Numbered from the stretch's first letter, positions 1-9,066 are shown. The stretch is DNA of 36,003 nt from Sphingomonadales bacterium (GCA_018971065.1 JAGWVC010000034.1:1-36003); one strand, 5' to 3'. Numbers and translations: made by a program. Notes: a model not told the origin generated them from the sequence alone.

Positions 1-24
1 TGGGGTGGCGCGAATCGAGGCGGA

Positions 25-513
25 TCATGCCCGGCGCCTCAACGTGGCGAAGCGGTAGGCGGGGAAACCATCGGCGGCCGGATGATCCTCGCCCGCCGAT
101 TCGATCCAGTCGGCCGGATCGAGCGGCGGCATGAACGTGTCGCCGACCGGCGTAACGTCGATTTCGGTCAGCTCGATCCAGTCGGCATGGGGCATGAACT
201 GGGCGAACACGTCGGCTCCGCCGATCACCGCCACCGTATCGCCACCGGCCATCTCGATCGCCTCGGCCACCGAATGCGCCGGTTCGGCCCCGGCGGCGGA
301 CCACGCCCGGTCACGCGTCAGCACGATGTGGCGGCGGCCCGGCAGCGGGGCGGGGAACCCTTCAAAGGTGGTGCGGCCCATGATCATCGGCTTGCCCAGA
401 GTCAGCGCCTTGAAGTGCCGCAGGTCTGCCGGGAGGCGCCAGGGCAGGCCGCCGTTGGCACCGATGACGCCATTGGCCGCGCGGGCATAGATCAGGAAAA
501 GCTCCGGCCGCAT
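25..513 (-). CDS. folA: Dihydrofolate reductase
   Basis: Reduces dihydrofolate to tetrahydrofolate with NADPH in the cytoplasm, supplying one-carbon carriers for thymidylate and purine synthesis. The 162-residue protein has the usual bacterial length. The N-terminus shows the family order: a hydrophobic first strand (LFLIYARAANGVIG), the substrate-side loop GGLPWRLPADLRHFK around residues 21-35, then GKPMIMGRTTFEGFP, and the NADPH-binding IGGADVF near residue 98. The ATG start lies 4 bases downstream of the purK stop, so it is probably the last gene of the gpmA-purE-purK-folA operon. This places two tetrahydrofolate/purine enzymes together. The identification is secure by motif content. Confidence 0.95.
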   Translation of the reverse strand: MRPELFLIYARAANGVIGANGGLPWRLPADLRHFKALTLGKPMIMGRTTFEGFPAPLPGRRHIVLTRDRAWSAAGAEPAHSVAEAIEMAGGDTVAVIGGADVFAQFMPHADWIELTEIDVTPVGDTFMPPLDPADWIESAGEDHPAADGFPAYRFATLRRRA

Positions 514-517
514 CGGC

Positions 518-1573
518 TCAAAAGGTCAGCCGGGTGACGTGACCCATCTTGCGCCCGGGCCGGGCCGCCGCCTTGCCATAAAGGTGCAGGTGGTTGCACG
601 GATCGGACAGGATCGCCGCCCAATCGTGCGCGGCATCACCGATCAGGTTGTCCATCACCACGCCCCTGGCGGCCAGCGCGGTATCGCCCAGCGGCAGGCC
701 GCAGATGGCGCGGATGTGATTCTCGAACTGACTGGTGAGCGCGCCCTCGATCGTCCAGTGGCCCGAATTATGGACGCGCGGGGCCATCTCGTTGAACACC
801 GGCCCTTCGGCGGTGGCGAAGAATTCGGCCGCCATGACCCCGACGTAGCCGAGCGCTTCGGCAATCTTCGCGGCAAGCGCGCGGGCGGGGGCGATCTGCG
901 CGGTGAAGCTGTCAGGCGCGGGCACGGTGCTGCGCGCCAGAATGCCGCCTTCGTGGACGTTCTGCGGGGAATCCCAGAAGCGCACATCGCCATCGGCACC
1001 CCGGCACAGGATCACCGAGAACTCGCCCTGGAAACGCACGAAGCCTTCGTAGACCAGCGGCTTGCCGGGCAGGTCCAGCGCCCGGGCATCGGCGTCGGCC
1101 ATGATTCGCCACTGGCCCTTGCCGTCATAGCCGTCGCGGCGGGTCTTGAGGATGCCCGGCGCACCGATCGTTGCCAGCGCGGCAGCAAGGTCGGCTGCCG
1201 AATCGACCGCCGCGTAAGGCGCGGGGGTGCCGCCAAGGCCGGTGACGAACGCCTTTTCCGCCAGGCGGTCCTGCGCGGTTTCCAGCGCGCGCGGATGCGG
1301 GTGAACGCGAACATCGCCCAGCGCCGCCAGCGGCATGACCGGCACGTTCTCGAACTCGTAGGTGACCACCGCGCAATCGGCCGCAAACCGGGCCATCGCG
1401 TCGGCATCGTCATAGGCGGCGCAGGTGAACTGCGCGGCGACCTCGGCGGCGATCGAATCGGGCTCGGGCGCGTAGATGTGGCAGCGATAGCCAAGCTGGG
1501 CGGCGGCCATCGCCAGCATCCGGCCAAGCTGGCCACCGCCAAGGATGCCGATCGTCTCGCCCGGCGCGATCAT
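518..1573 (-). CDS. purK: N5-carboxyaminoimidazole ribonucleotide synthase
   Basis: ATP-grasp enzyme that carboxylates AIR to N5-CAIR with bicarbonate in de novo purine synthesis; its product goes to PurE. The 351-residue reading begins [20 protein letters not shown], the typical PurK N-terminal nucleotide-binding turn. An ATP-grasp core follows (ILKTRRDGYDGKGQW, then EGFVRFQGEFSVI), and then the FNEMAPRVHNSGHWTIEGA motif near the active site. The open frame extends upstream, but that part lies over purE. The ATG at 1573 is chosen because it overlaps the purE stop by one base (TGATG), which suggests translational coupling. The protein ends normally, in RLTF. Confidence 0.95.
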   Translation of the reverse strand: MIAPGETIGILGGGQLGRMLAMAAAQLGYRCHIYAPEPDSIAAEVAAQFTCAAYDDADAMARFAADCAVVTYEFENVPVMPLAALGDVRVHPHPRALETAQDRLAEKAFVTGLGGTPAPYAAVDSAADLAAALATIGAPGILKTRRDGYDGKGQWRIMADADARALDLPGKPLVYEGFVRFQGEFSVILCRGADGDVRFWDSPQNVHEGGILARSTVPAPDSFTAQIAPARALAAKIAEALGYVGVMAAEFFATAEGPVFNEMAPRVHNSGHWTIEGALTSQFENHIRAICGLPLGDTALAARGVVMDNLIGDAAHDWAAILSDPCNHLHLYGKAAARPGRKMGHVTRLTF

Positions 1574-2070
1574 CAGGACGGCGTCTCCGCCACGGCGGCG
1601 GTCTGCGCGGCGCGATAAGCCTGAAGCCGCGCCGACAGCGCCGGATCGTTCGTCGCCAGAATCGCGGCGGCCAGCAGCCCGGCGTTGGTGGCGCCGGCTT
1701 CGCCGATCGCCAGCGTGCCGACGGGAATGCCGGCCGGCATCTGCACGATCGACAGCAGGCTGTCCTGCCCCGACAATGCCTTCGACTGCACCGGCACGCC
1801 CAGCACCGGCAGGTGAGTCATGCTGGCGACCATGCCGGGCAGATGCGCGGCGCCGCCGGCGCCGGCGATCACCACCTTGAACCCGGCATCGGCCGCGCCC
1901 CTGGCGAACGCCACCAGCCGATCGGGCGTGCGGTGCGCCGAGACGATCCGGGCTTCGTAAGCCACGCCCAGCTTGTCCAGCGCCTCGGCGGCGCGGCACA
2001 TCGTCGGCCAGTCGGACTGGCTGCCCATGACGATGGCGACGGGTGCCCCGGAATCGCTAGGCGCGCTCAC
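1573..2070 (-). CDS. purE: N5-carboxyaminoimidazole ribonucleotide mutase
   Basis: Converts N5-CAIR from PurK to CAIR in de novo purine synthesis; family members form octamers in the cytoplasm. The 165-residue protein shows the class I PurE signature [14 protein letters not shown] near the N-terminus, then [20 protein letters not shown] and the conserved [15 protein letters not shown]. The only sensible start is GTG at 2070, one base after the gpmA stop codon; no ATG lies between it and the first conserved strand. Its stop overlaps the purK start. Order and spacing indicate a cotranscribed gpmA-purE-purK-folA unit. Confidence 0.94.
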   Translation of the reverse strand: MSAPSDSGAPVAIVMGSQSDWPTMCRAAEALDKLGVAYEARIVSAHRTPDRLVAFARGAADAGFKVVIAGAGGAAHLPGMVASMTHLPVLGVPVQSKALSGQDSLLSIVQMPAGIPVGTLAIGEAGATNAGLLAAAILATNDPALSARLQAYRAAQTAAVAETPS

Positions 2071-2071
2071 C

Positions 2072-2758
2072 TCAGCGTTCCGACAGGTAGTAGCGGTCGG
2101 TCGCCGCGAGGTTGTCGTCGAGCTCGTAGACGATCGGCTGGCCGGTGGGGATTTCCAGCCCGGTGATCTCGTCATCGGAAATGCCCGAAAGATGCTTGAC
2201 CAGCGCGCGCAGCGAATTGCCGTGCGCCGCCACCAGCACCGTCTCGCCCGCGCGCAACAACGGGGCGATATTCGCCTCATAGTAAGGCAATACGCGCGCG
2301 ATGGTGTCCTTCAGGCTTTCGGTCGAAGGGATCGCGATGCCGGCATAACGGACGTCCGCCTTCAGGTCGAATGCGCTGCCGTCTTCCAGCACCGGGGGCG
2401 GAATGTCGAAGCTGCGGCGCCAGATCTTGACCTGATCATCGCCATGCTTCGCGGCGGTCTCGGCCTTGTCCAGCCCGGTGAGGCCGCCATAGTGACGCTC
2501 GTTCAGGCGCCAGTCCTTGGTTTCGGGAATCCACACGCGCCCGGCCGCTTCCAGCGCCAGGTGCAGCGTGCGAATCGCGCGGGTCTGGAACGAGGTGAAC
2601 GCCACCGTGGGCAGCAGGCCCTTGTCCTTCAGCAACGCACCGGCGGCGCGGGCCTCGGCCTCGCCCTTTTCGGTCAGGTCAACGTCCCACCAGCCGGTGA
2701 AGCGGTTTTCGAGGTTCCACTGACTTTGGCCGTGGCGCACGAGAATGAGGCGAGGCAC
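2072..2758 (-). CDS. gpmA: 2,3-bisphosphoglycerate-dependent phosphoglycerate mutase
   Basis: Interconverts 3- and 2-phosphoglycerate in glycolysis and gluconeogenesis through a phosphohistidine. The 228-residue protein begins [20 protein letters not shown], with the RHG phosphohistidine motif at residues 8-10 followed by [13 protein letters not shown]. It also contains [16 protein letters not shown], the dPGM-specific loop, and the second catalytic histidine in [11 protein letters not shown]. Length and motifs match dPGM rather than a general histidine phosphatase. The start codon is GTG at 2758. It is the first gene of the operon that continues into purE, only one base away. Confidence 0.95.
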   Translation of the reverse strand: MPRLILVRHGQSQWNLENRFTGWWDVDLTEKGEAEARAAGALLKDKGLLPTVAFTSFQTRAIRTLHLALEAAGRVWIPETKDWRLNERHYGGLTGLDKAETAAKHGDDQVKIWRRSFDIPPPVLEDGSAFDLKADVRYAGIAIPSTESLKDTIARVLPYYEANIAPLLRAGETVLVAAHGNSLRALVKHLSGISDDEITGLEIPTGQPIVYELDDNLAATDRYYLSER

Positions 2759-2793
2759 GTTTCACACAGCTCCCTGTTGCCGGAAGCGCGGCC

Positions 2794-2955
2794 CTACCGA
2801 TTCGGCGCCGGTTTGGAAAGGGCTGGCGGTTCGCCCGCTTCATCCGCCGGCGCCGCGATGGCCCGGCCCTGCGCCTTGCGGCGGTGCAGGTTCTCGCGCA
2901 GCTTGGCGGCAAGGCGTTCTTCGCGGGTCGGTGGCGGGGGCGTTCGGGCGGCCAT
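2794..2955 (-). CDS. Small basic protein, 53 residues
   Basis: A short open frame runs from ATG at 2955 to TAG at 2794. The product begins MAARTPPPPTREERLAAKLR and continues ENLHRRKAQGRA. It is a proline-led N-terminus followed by an Arg/Lys/Glu-rich segment (residues 10-31) likely to form a charged helix, then a low-complexity Ala/Pro tail. There is no signal peptide or membrane segment. Similar short proteins occur in sphingomonad genomes, as I recall them, but no function is known to me. It lies 35 bases upstream of gpmA on the same strand. Codon use resembles its neighbours, which supports coding, but without comparison this remains tentative. Confidence 0.5.
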   Translation of the reverse strand: MAARTPPPPTREERLAAKLRENLHRRKAQGRAIAAPADEAGEPPALSKPAPNR

Positions 2956-3073
2956 TCGCCATCCTGTGCCGCGATGCGCACGCGATCACAAGCACGCGCT
3001 TGACTTTTCCCGCCCCCGTCGCCAAAGCCCGCGCCTGCCCGCCGCCCACGGCGCCGGGCCGATGGAATGGTGT

Positions 3074-3148
<75 letters not shown>

Positions 3149-3172
3149 TTCCACCCCCCGGCGCAGTTGAAT

Positions 3173-4144
3173 CTACCGATTCTGCCGCCGTCCCCGCAAG
3201 CTCAGCCGCCACTCCGGCGGGAAATCGGCATCGTTGTCACGAACGGCGGCGGCCAGGCCCTTCTCGAAGGTTTCGGCGTTCACCGAAATGCCGCCAGCCA
3301 GATCGTCCTTCACTTGCGGCAGCATCGATTCGAGCCAGCCGGCCAGGATGCTGCCCATCGCCTCGCCCTGCTTCTGCTTGTAGACCTCGAAAAAGGTCTT
3401 CTGCATCGCGATCGTGTCGGTGGGGCGGTTGCGCGCGCAGGCGCGGGCGTATTTCATCGTCTCCGCCTCCAGCTCGGCGCGCGGCACGACGCTGTTGACG
3501 AAGTGGCAGGCCTGCATCTCCCGCGCGGTGAACGGCCGGCCGGTGAACACCATCTCCTGGAACTTGCGCAGCCCCATCGTGGTGATCCACTGCCACTGCC
3601 GCGCCGCCCAGCCGACGTAGCGGAACGCCGAATGGCCGAACAGCGCATCGTCCGAGGCGATGACAAGATCGACGTCCGCCGCCTGGTAGAAGTGCCAGCC
3701 ATAGCAATAGCCCTTCACTTCCAGGATGCTGATCTTCCGGAAGTCCTGCAGGCTGCGCAGACCGGCGGTGGTGTCGGCATAATACTGCGTCAGCGTGGCC
3801 AGGTAGCGGTACGAATCGCGCGGCGGGTACGTGACGTCATGCCCCGGCCCCAATCGCATCTCGGGCAGCACCGAATAGTCGGGATCGCCGTTGAACATGC
3901 CCGCCATCTCCGGCAGGTCGGCGCCCGAGCCGAGATGGTCACCCACGCCGCGAATCACCAGCACGCGGACATCGTCATCGACGTTGGCGCGGTGGACCAG
4001 ATCGGCGAAGCGATGGCGCGCGGCGATCGTTGGCGCGTTCAGGGCTTCGGGGCGGTTCAGCGTGATCGTGGCGATCTTGGTGGCCGGGTCCTTTTCGTAG
4101 AGGACGATCGCCTCCGCGTCCGGTCGCTCCGCCTGATCCGCCAT
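3173..4144 (-). CDS. Atypical enoyl-CoA hydratase/isomerase (crotonase) family protein
   Basis: The 323-residue protein has the crotonase fold pattern: IATITLNRPEALNAP at residues 28-42, then VRVLVIRGVGDHLGSGADL, matching the first oxyanion-hole strand. KGYCYGWHFYQAADVDLVIA corresponds to the second oxyanion segment, followed by LFGHSAFRYVGW and FTGRPFTAREM. The glutamates normally found in the GGGxE and FGxPE positions of enoyl-CoA hydratases are not visible (WHFYQ and FGHSAFR instead), so simple hydration chemistry is doubtful; another CoA-ester reaction is more likely. It is divergent from a TetR regulator across 134 bases, which suggests local control, possibly in catabolism of an unusual acyl-CoA. 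The substrate cannot be read from the sequence. Confidence 0.8.
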   Translation of the reverse strand: MADQAERPDAEAIVLYEKDPATKIATITLNRPEALNAPTIAARHRFADLVHRANVDDDVRVLVIRGVGDHLGSGADLPEMAGMFNGDPDYSVLPEMRLGPGHDVTYPPRDSYRYLATLTQYYADTTAGLRSLQDFRKISILEVKGYCYGWHFYQAADVDLVIASDDALFGHSAFRYVGWAARQWQWITTMGLRKFQEMVFTGRPFTAREMQACHFVNSVVPRAELEAETMKYARACARNRPTDTIAMQKTFFEVYKQKQGEAMGSILAGWLESMLPQVKDDLAGGISVNAETFEKGLAAAVRDNDADFPPEWRLSLRGRRQNR

Positions 4145-4278
4145 CGTCTTTCCTTATATTGCGCCGGGTAAGGCTAGGTATCGCGTGGCGGTGTCGCCAT
4201 CGGCAATTCTGGAACAATCGCGCCATCCGTTCTGACAGGCGGTTGGACACGCCGCCGGTCCAATTCTAGTGTTCCCGC

Positions 4279-4971
4279 ATGACAAGCGATTCAGGGGAAC
4301 TGGCGGACGACATCGTTCCGGCGCGGGGCGATTGCCCGGAAGACGCCTGTTTCGATCCCTGCCGGCCGGTTCCCGACACCGGCCGCGCCGGACGCGCCCG
4401 GCCCAACCAGCGCCAACGCCGCGCCCACATTCTGGCAACGATCCGGCGGATGCTGATCGAGGGCGGGTGCGATGCCGTGACCATGCGCGGCATTGCCGAG
4501 CAATCGGGCCATGCGGTGCAGACCATCTACAATCTGGTCGGCCCGCGCGATCCGGCGCTGGTCGAGGCGATCAGCGAATATACCCGCTATGTCGGACGCA
4601 CCGCCGCGCACGATCCGGCAGATGCCAACGCTGTCGTCACCATCATCGACCAGTGGGTCGAATCGATCGCCGCGCGGCCGGAATTCTGCCGACAGGTCAG
4701 CCTGATCTTCCTGACCGAATCGCGCGGCGTGTTCTACGCGATCCGCGACCGGCAGAAGAAGGGCCTGCTGGGCCTGCTGCTGCGCCAGCAGAAAAGCGGG
4801 GTGCTGAAGGCCGACGCGCCGGTGCGCGACATGGCCGAGCAGATGGCGTTTGCCGCCAGCGCGCTGTGCGTGGAGTGGGCGGACCGTCCATTCCCGCTGG
4901 CCGAACTGCGGCGGCGACTGTGCGGGACGTTCGCGAACCTGCTGGCTTCCGCGATACATCCCGGTTGCTGA
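4279..4971 (+). CDS. TetR family transcriptional regulator
   Basis: A 230-residue protein whose helix-turn-helix lies around residues 50-95: RRAHILATIRRMLIEGG, then VTMRGIAEQSGHAVQTIYNL, the classic TetR recognition-helix pattern ending in YNLVG. A 45-residue acidic, cysteine-containing extension precedes the HTH, longer than usual. The C-terminal all-helical ligand domain is unassignable. ATG 4279 is chosen as the first ATG of the frame; a later start near residue 40 cannot be excluded. The gene is divergent from the crotonase-like gene at 3173-4144, so it probably represses that gene and itself from the shared 134-base intergenic region. Confidence 0.85.
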   Translation: MTSDSGELADDIVPARGDCPEDACFDPCRPVPDTGRAGRARPNQRQRRAHILATIRRMLIEGGCDAVTMRGIAEQSGHAVQTIYNLVGPRDPALVEAISEYTRYVGRTAAHDPADANAVVTIIDQWVESIAARPEFCRQVSLIFLTESRGVFYAIRDRQKKGLLGLLLRQQKSGVLKADAPVRDMAEQMAFAASALCVEWADRPFPLAELRRRLCGTFANLLASAIHPGC

Positions 4972-4989
4972 GACGCCGCGCGGGTTTGT

Positions 4990-5484
4990 TCAGGCCGGTT
5001 TGAACGCGAGCGCCACGCCGTTCATGCAATAGCGCAGTCCGGTTGGTGGCGGGCCATCGTCGAACACGTGCCCCAGGTGCCCGCCACAGCGGGCGCAGTG
5101 GACCTCGGTGCGCTGATAGCCCAGCTTGTGATCGGTGGCGGTGCCGATACCGCCGGGCAGCGGTTTCCAGAAGCTGGGCCAGCCGGTACCGCTTTCGAAC
5201 TTGGTGGCCGAATCGAACAGCGGGTTGCCGTCGGCCGCGCAAGTGAAGGTGCCCTTGCGGTGTTCCTTCAGCAGCGGCGAGGTGAACGGGTATTCGGTCG
5301 ATTCCTGCCGCAGCACCGCGAACTGTTCCGGGGTGAGCCGCCTGCGCCATTCCGAATCGGTAAGCTTCAGCGGAAAATCGCGCGCCATCACCGGCGACGA
5401 TGAGCCGCAGCCCGCCATGATCGGCATGGCCACGCCGGCACCGAGCCAGCCCAGCAGCGTCCTGCGATTCAACCTGCATTCCAT
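4990..5484 (-). CDS. msrB: Peptide-methionine (R)-S-oxide reductase, Tat lipoprotein
   Basis: Reduces methionine-R-sulfoxide in proteins. Residues 1-25 read as an export signal: NRRTLLGWLGAG fits a twin-arginine motif and MAGC a lipobox, so the enzyme is probably a periplasm-facing lipoprotein. The SelR domain follows: YPFTSPLL, GTGWPSFWKPL, TEVHCARCGGHLGHVFDDGP, and catalytic Cys in RYCMNG. One of the two usual zinc CxxC pairs is broken (CAAD), and the resolving-Cys position before GWP is Thr. The start at 5484 is favoured over the upstream in-frame ATG at 5526 because GGAGG lies 8 bases before it. A second Msr (MsrA, 34602) is also predicted to be a lipoprotein. Confidence 0.92.
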   Translation of the reverse strand: MECRLNRRTLLGWLGAGVAMPIMAGCGSSSPVMARDFPLKLTDSEWRRRLTPEQFAVLRQESTEYPFTSPLLKEHRKGTFTCAADGNPLFDSATKFESGTGWPSFWKPLPGGIGTATDHKLGYQRTEVHCARCGGHLGHVFDDGPPPTGLRYCMNGVALAFKPA

Positions 5485-5550
5485 GCGAAACGCCTCCTGC
5501 CCGGTATATACGCCGGCAGGCGGCATTCGGTTACACCCGGAAGCGAAAAA

Positions 5551-6801
5551 TCAGGCCGGCTGTGCCTTGCCCCGGAGCCGGGAAAGCAGGCTGCGCTGCC
5601 GCGACCTGCCCCCGGCCGCGCCGGACTTCATCACCCGGCGGCGGAAGATGCCGGCACCGACCTTCACGAACACGCCCACCCAGATGACCTGCCAGACCAG
5701 CGCGGCGATGTGCGGCACGATCGACGGATCGACCGCCGCGCGCGCCAGCATGGCGTAAGGCGAACTGAACGGAATCGAGATGGCCAGCACTTCCATCAGG
5801 CTGCCCGGCTTCGCCATCGCATAGCTGGCGAAGAAGAACACGAACAGTTGCAGCATCGTCACCGGCATCGACAGCGTCTGCACTTCGCGCACGGTGGCCG
5901 CCATCGAGCCGATGGTGAGGAACAGCGTGCCCAGCAGCAGATAGGCCATCGCGAAATATATGATGCCCAGCGCGATGAAGGTGGCCCAGCCGATCGCCGG
6001 CGCATCGAGATGCGGCATTGCCGAACCCGCCGCCATGCGCACGCCGACGCCGGCCGCGCCCCAGACGGCGATGCCGACCATCGACACCGCCAGCATGGCG
6101 AACAGCTTGCCCAGGAACACCGCATCCATCGGGATGGCGGCAGCCAGAACTTCGATGATCTTGTTGCCCTTTTCCTCGACCAGGTTCGACAGCACCATGC
6201 CGGCCAGCAGCATCGTCAGCAGGAACAGCAGCATCTGCCCGGCTTGCGCGGTCATCACCTGGCCGTGGTGAATATCGGCGCGGGTGGTGGTGGTGGTGGG
6301 CGACAGCCGCACCGCCGATTCCTTGCCGGGATCGGCCTGCAACGCGCGCGCGGTGACCAGTTCGATCGGCCCTCGCCATTCGTTGATGCGCTCTTTCGGG
6401 CCGGTCAGCAGCGGGCTTTCCAGCGTTCCGGTCAGCACGGCCGCCAGATCGCCGTGCCCGGCGCGCAACATGGCCTGCGCCTCGGCAGGGGTGGCATGGT
6501 TGCGGGCGATCACACGGAAATCGGGCAGCGCGCCGTCCATGTGCGACTGCATCGCGCGGTGCGCGGTCATCAGCCGGTCGGCCTCGGCAGCGGGCATCAT
6601 CACCCCGATCTGCGGATCGTCGTCAACCTTCTGGACATGATCGCCGACACTGCCGGCCATCAGCCCGACCAGAATCGGGAACAGCGGGCCGATCAGGAAA
6701 AAGATGAAGCTGCGGCTGAACAGGATCGCGGTGAAATCGCGGCGGGCGACGACAAAGGCCGCCGCCAGCGTGGACAGGCGGCTGACGGAACGAGCGGGCA
6801 T
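5551..6801 (-). CDS. ABC transporter permease (NatB/ABC-2 type)
   Basis: Membrane component of an ABC-2 type exporter paired with the ATPase encoded just upstream. The 416-residue protein has one N-terminal transmembrane helix (about residues 30-50, FIFFLIGPLFPILVGLM), then a large extracytoplasmic domain to about residue 190. A C-terminal bundle of about five helices includes MLLFLLTMLLAGMVLSNLVE, VSMVGIAVWGAAGVG and LQLFVFFFASYAMAK. The segment NLVEEKGNKIIEVL is the characteristic coupling motif of NatB-like permeases. The start ATG at 6801 overlaps the stop of the ATPase gene (ATGA). The exported substrate is not evident; sodium, as for NatAB, is only one possibility. Confidence 0.87.
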   Translation of the reverse strand: MPARSVSRLSTLAAAFVVARRDFTAILFSRSFIFFLIGPLFPILVGLMAGSVGDHVQKVDDDPQIGVMMPAAEADRLMTAHRAMQSHMDGALPDFRVIARNHATPAEAQAMLRAGHGDLAAVLTGTLESPLLTGPKERINEWRGPIELVTARALQADPGKESAVRLSPTTTTTRADIHHGQVMTAQAGQMLLFLLTMLLAGMVLSNLVEEKGNKIIEVLAAAIPMDAVFLGKLFAMLAVSMVGIAVWGAAGVGVRMAAGSAMPHLDAPAIGWATFIALGIIYFAMAYLLLGTLFLTIGSMAATVREVQTLSMPVTMLQLFVFFFASYAMAKPGSLMEVLAISIPFSSPYAMLARAAVDPSIVPHIAALVWQVIWVGVFVKVGAGIFRRRVMKSGAAGGRSRQRSLLSRLRGKAQPA

Positions 6802-7820
6802 CAGCGTTGCTCCTCCAGATTTTCGTCCAGCGCGCGGGCGGCCGCCTCGCCGGCGATGGCGACGAACGCATCGTGCAGGCCGGCGCGCTCGATCGAGAGC
6901 GACAGGATGCCGGCATCGCCTTCGATCAGCGCGCGCAGCAGCGGTTCGATCCCGGCGGGGGGCAGTGAGAACTGCCACTGGCTGGACCCGTTTGCCTTGC
7001 GCGCGGTGCGGGCATCGGCGGGAATGGCGGCGCGCCACGGGCCGTCGCCGGCGCGGGTTTCCAGGCTGACCTGCGGCGGTATGCGATCACGCGCCACATC
7101 CACCGGCCCGGCGAACGGCACCTTGCCGCCGGCGATGATCGCCACTTCGTCGCACATGCGTTCGGCGTGAGCGATGACGTGGGTGGAGAAAATGACGGTG
7201 GTGCCGGTATCGGCCAGCGCGCGGATCATGCGTTCCAGCTTGCCCTGGTTCAGCGCGTCGAGGCCCGAGAACGGCTCGTCGAAGATGACCAGGCGCGGCT
7301 TGTGGACCAGCGTGCCCAACAATTGCACCTGCTGCGCCATGCCCTTGGAAAGCTGCCTGATCTGCCGTTCGGCGGCATAGCCGAGGCCATGCGCTTCCAG
7401 CAGCTCGCGCCCGCGCCGGCGGCCTTCGGCCAGCGGCAGGCCGCGCAGCGAGCCGAGGAAGGCGATCGCCTCGTAGGATTTCATCGCCGGATAGAGCCCG
7501 CGCTCCTCGGGCAGGTAGCCGATCTGGCCGGCGATCTCGTGCGGGCGTTCATGCCCCAGCACGCGGCGCACGCCCGAATCGGGATCGATGATGCCCAGCA
7601 ACATGCGCAGCGTGGTGGTCTTGCCGGCGCCATTCGGCCCCAGGATGCCGTAGATCGACCCTTCCGGCACGATCAGATCGACCCCGTCAACGGCGGTGAA
7701 GCCGTCGAATCGCTTGACCAGTCCGCGCGCCTCTATCGCCAGCGGCCTTGCCACGTGGGAATTGGAGGTGGCCGAGTCAGCGTTGCCCACCGCAGCCCAT
7801 TCGCCTAGGTCCATGTTCAC
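6801..7820 (-). CDS. ABC transporter ATP-binding protein (NatA type)
   Basis: Cytoplasmic ATPase of the exporter with the permease at 5551-6801. A Walker A motif [10 protein letters not shown] lies near residue 63, a Q-loop follows, then the signature [11 protein letters not shown] and the Walker B with D-loop [11 protein letters not shown], and finally the switch histidine in [11 protein letters not shown]-terminal region of about 110 residues beyond the ATPase core fits the DUF4162-type tail of NatA/drug-exporter subunits. The start is GTG 7820 or ATG 7814 (two codons later); neither has a strong Shine-Dalgarno. The promoter should lie in the short gap shared with divergent queG. Confidence 0.9.
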   Translation of the reverse strand: MNMDLGEWAAVGNADSATSNSHVARPLAIEARGLVKRFDGFTAVDGVDLIVPEGSIYGILGPNGAGKTTTLRMLLGIIDPDSGVRRVLGHERPHEIAGQIGYLPEERGLYPAMKSYEAIAFLGSLRGLPLAEGRRRGRELLEAHGLGYAAERQIRQLSKGMAQQVQLLGTLVHKPRLVIFDEPFSGLDALNQGKLERMIRALADTGTTVIFSTHVIAHAERMCDEVAIIAGGKVPFAGPVDVARDRIPPQVSLETRAGDGPWRAAIPADARTARKANGSSQWQFSLPPAGIEPLLRALIEGDAGILSLSIERAGLHDAFVAIAGEAAARALDENLEEQR

Positions 7821-7864
7821 GAAAATACTCGCATTGCGTCCCTTACCAAGCAGAAACGACAGTT

Positions 7865-8944
7865 TTGGTTAAATCCGCACTAACGCCACCGGAAACGGAA
7901 CGCCTGAAGGCCGATCTGGTGGCCGAAGCCCGCGCGCTGGGTTTCGGCGCGGCGGGCATCGCCCCGGCCGCCACCGATGCCGCCACCGCCGCCCGGCTGG
8001 ACCGCTGGCTGGCAGACGAAATGCACGGGCAGATGGCGTGGATGGCCGAACGCGCGCACCAGCGGCGCGGGCCGGATGCACTGTGGCCCGAAGCGCGCAG
8101 CGTGATCGCGCTGGGCATGAGCTATGCCCCCGCTGCCGACCCCAGCGCCGAACACCCCGGCCGGGCGCGCATCTCGGCCTATGCGCAGGGGGCCGACTAT
8201 CATGACGTCGTCAAGAAGGCACTGAAGCACCTGGCGCGCTGGCTGGTGACGGAAGCGGCGCGGCGCGGGCTGGGCGAGATCGGCGTGAAGGTGTTCGTCG
8301 ATACCGCGCCGGTGATGGAAAAGCCGCTGGGGCAGGCAGCGGGGCTGGGCTGGCAGGGCAAGCACACCAATCTGGTCAGCCGCGAGCATGGCTCCTGGCT
8401 GTTCCTGGGCGCGATCTACACCACGCTGGACTTGCCGGTGGACGGGCCGGAAGCCGACCGCTGCGGGTCATGCCGGGCCTGTCAGGATGCGTGCCCTACC
8501 GACGCGTTCCCGGCGCCTTACCGGCTGGATGCGCGGCGGTGCATTTCCTACCTGACGATCGAGCACAAGGGCCCGGTGGCAGAGGAATTCCGCGCCGCGC
8601 TGGGCAACCGCATCTATGGCTGCGACGATTGCCTGGCCGCCTGCCCGTGGAACAAGTTTGCGGTTGCGGCGCAGGCAAATCGCGCATTCCTGCCGCGCGC
8701 CGAACTGGCCAGCCCGCGCCTGGCCGACCTGCTGCGGCTGGACGACGCGGGCTTTCGCAGGCTGTTCAGCGGCTCGCCGATCAAGCGCATCGGTCGCGAC
8801 CGCTTCGTGCGGAACGTGCTTTATGCCGCCGGCAACAGCGGCAATGCCGCGCTCGCCCCACCGGTCGCCGCGCTGTGCGACGATGCCGACGCGGCGGTGG
8901 CGGATGCGGCGCGCTGGGCGCTGACTCGACTTCAGCGTGCGTGA
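7865..8944 (+). CDS. queG: Epoxyqueuosine reductase
   Basis: Last step of queuosine synthesis: cobalamin- and iron-sulfur-dependent reduction of epoxyqueuosine in tRNA. The protein (about 359 residues) shows the QueG N-terminal domain ([44 protein letters not shown]). Two 4Fe-4S motifs follow: [16 protein letters not shown] and [16 protein letters not shown]-terminal helical, HEAT-like region ends in [11 protein letters not shown]. The frame is open further upstream to an ATG at 7748, but that segment overlaps the divergent ABC gene. I prefer TTG 7865, which fits the family's usual N-terminus; the start is uncertain. queC, another queuosine gene, is 14 kb away. Confidence 0.92.
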   Translation: MVKSALTPPETERLKADLVAEARALGFGAAGIAPAATDAATAARLDRWLADEMHGQMAWMAERAHQRRGPDALWPEARSVIALGMSYAPAADPSAEHPGRARISAYAQGADYHDVVKKALKHLARWLVTEAARRGLGEIGVKVFVDTAPVMEKPLGQAAGLGWQGKHTNLVSREHGSWLFLGAIYTTLDLPVDGPEADRCGSCRACQDACPTDAFPAPYRLDARRCISYLTIEHKGPVAEEFRAALGNRIYGCDDCLAACPWNKFAVAAQANRAFLPRAELASPRLADLLRLDDAGFRRLFSGSPIKRIGRDRFVRNVLYAAGNSGNAALAPPVAALCDDADAAVADAARWALTRLQRA

Positions 8945-8988
8945 AGCTTTGCCTCAGGCCGGAGCGAGAATGGCTGACTTGAGCGACC

Positions 8989-9022
8989 CGGAGCGCAGCG
9001 GCCTTAAAGGCCGTGAGCACCG
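8989..9022. terminator. Imperfect hairpin between convergent queG and pal
   Basis: Between the convergent ends of queG (8944) and pal (9067) lies an imperfect palindrome centred on GGCCTTAAAGGCC, with arms CGGAGCGCAGCGGCC and GGCCGTGAGCACCG. It may act as a bidirectional transcription barrier. No U-tract follows on either strand, so intrinsic termination is not assured. Confidence 0.3.
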
Positions 9023-9066
9023 GAAGCGCGAAAGGCGGCCGTTCGCAGCCCGGCATGGGGCAAAGC

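Noticed and set aside
539..1618. Long plus-strand open frame opposite purK
   Set aside because: Its translation is Arg/His-rich low-quality sequence, typical of the antisense frame of G+C-rich genes; purK on the minus strand has clear motifs.
5710..7170. 486-codon plus-strand frame across the ABC transporter genes
   Set aside because: No motifs, skewed composition (His/Arg/Gln-rich), and it covers two well-supported minus-strand genes and their ATGA junction.
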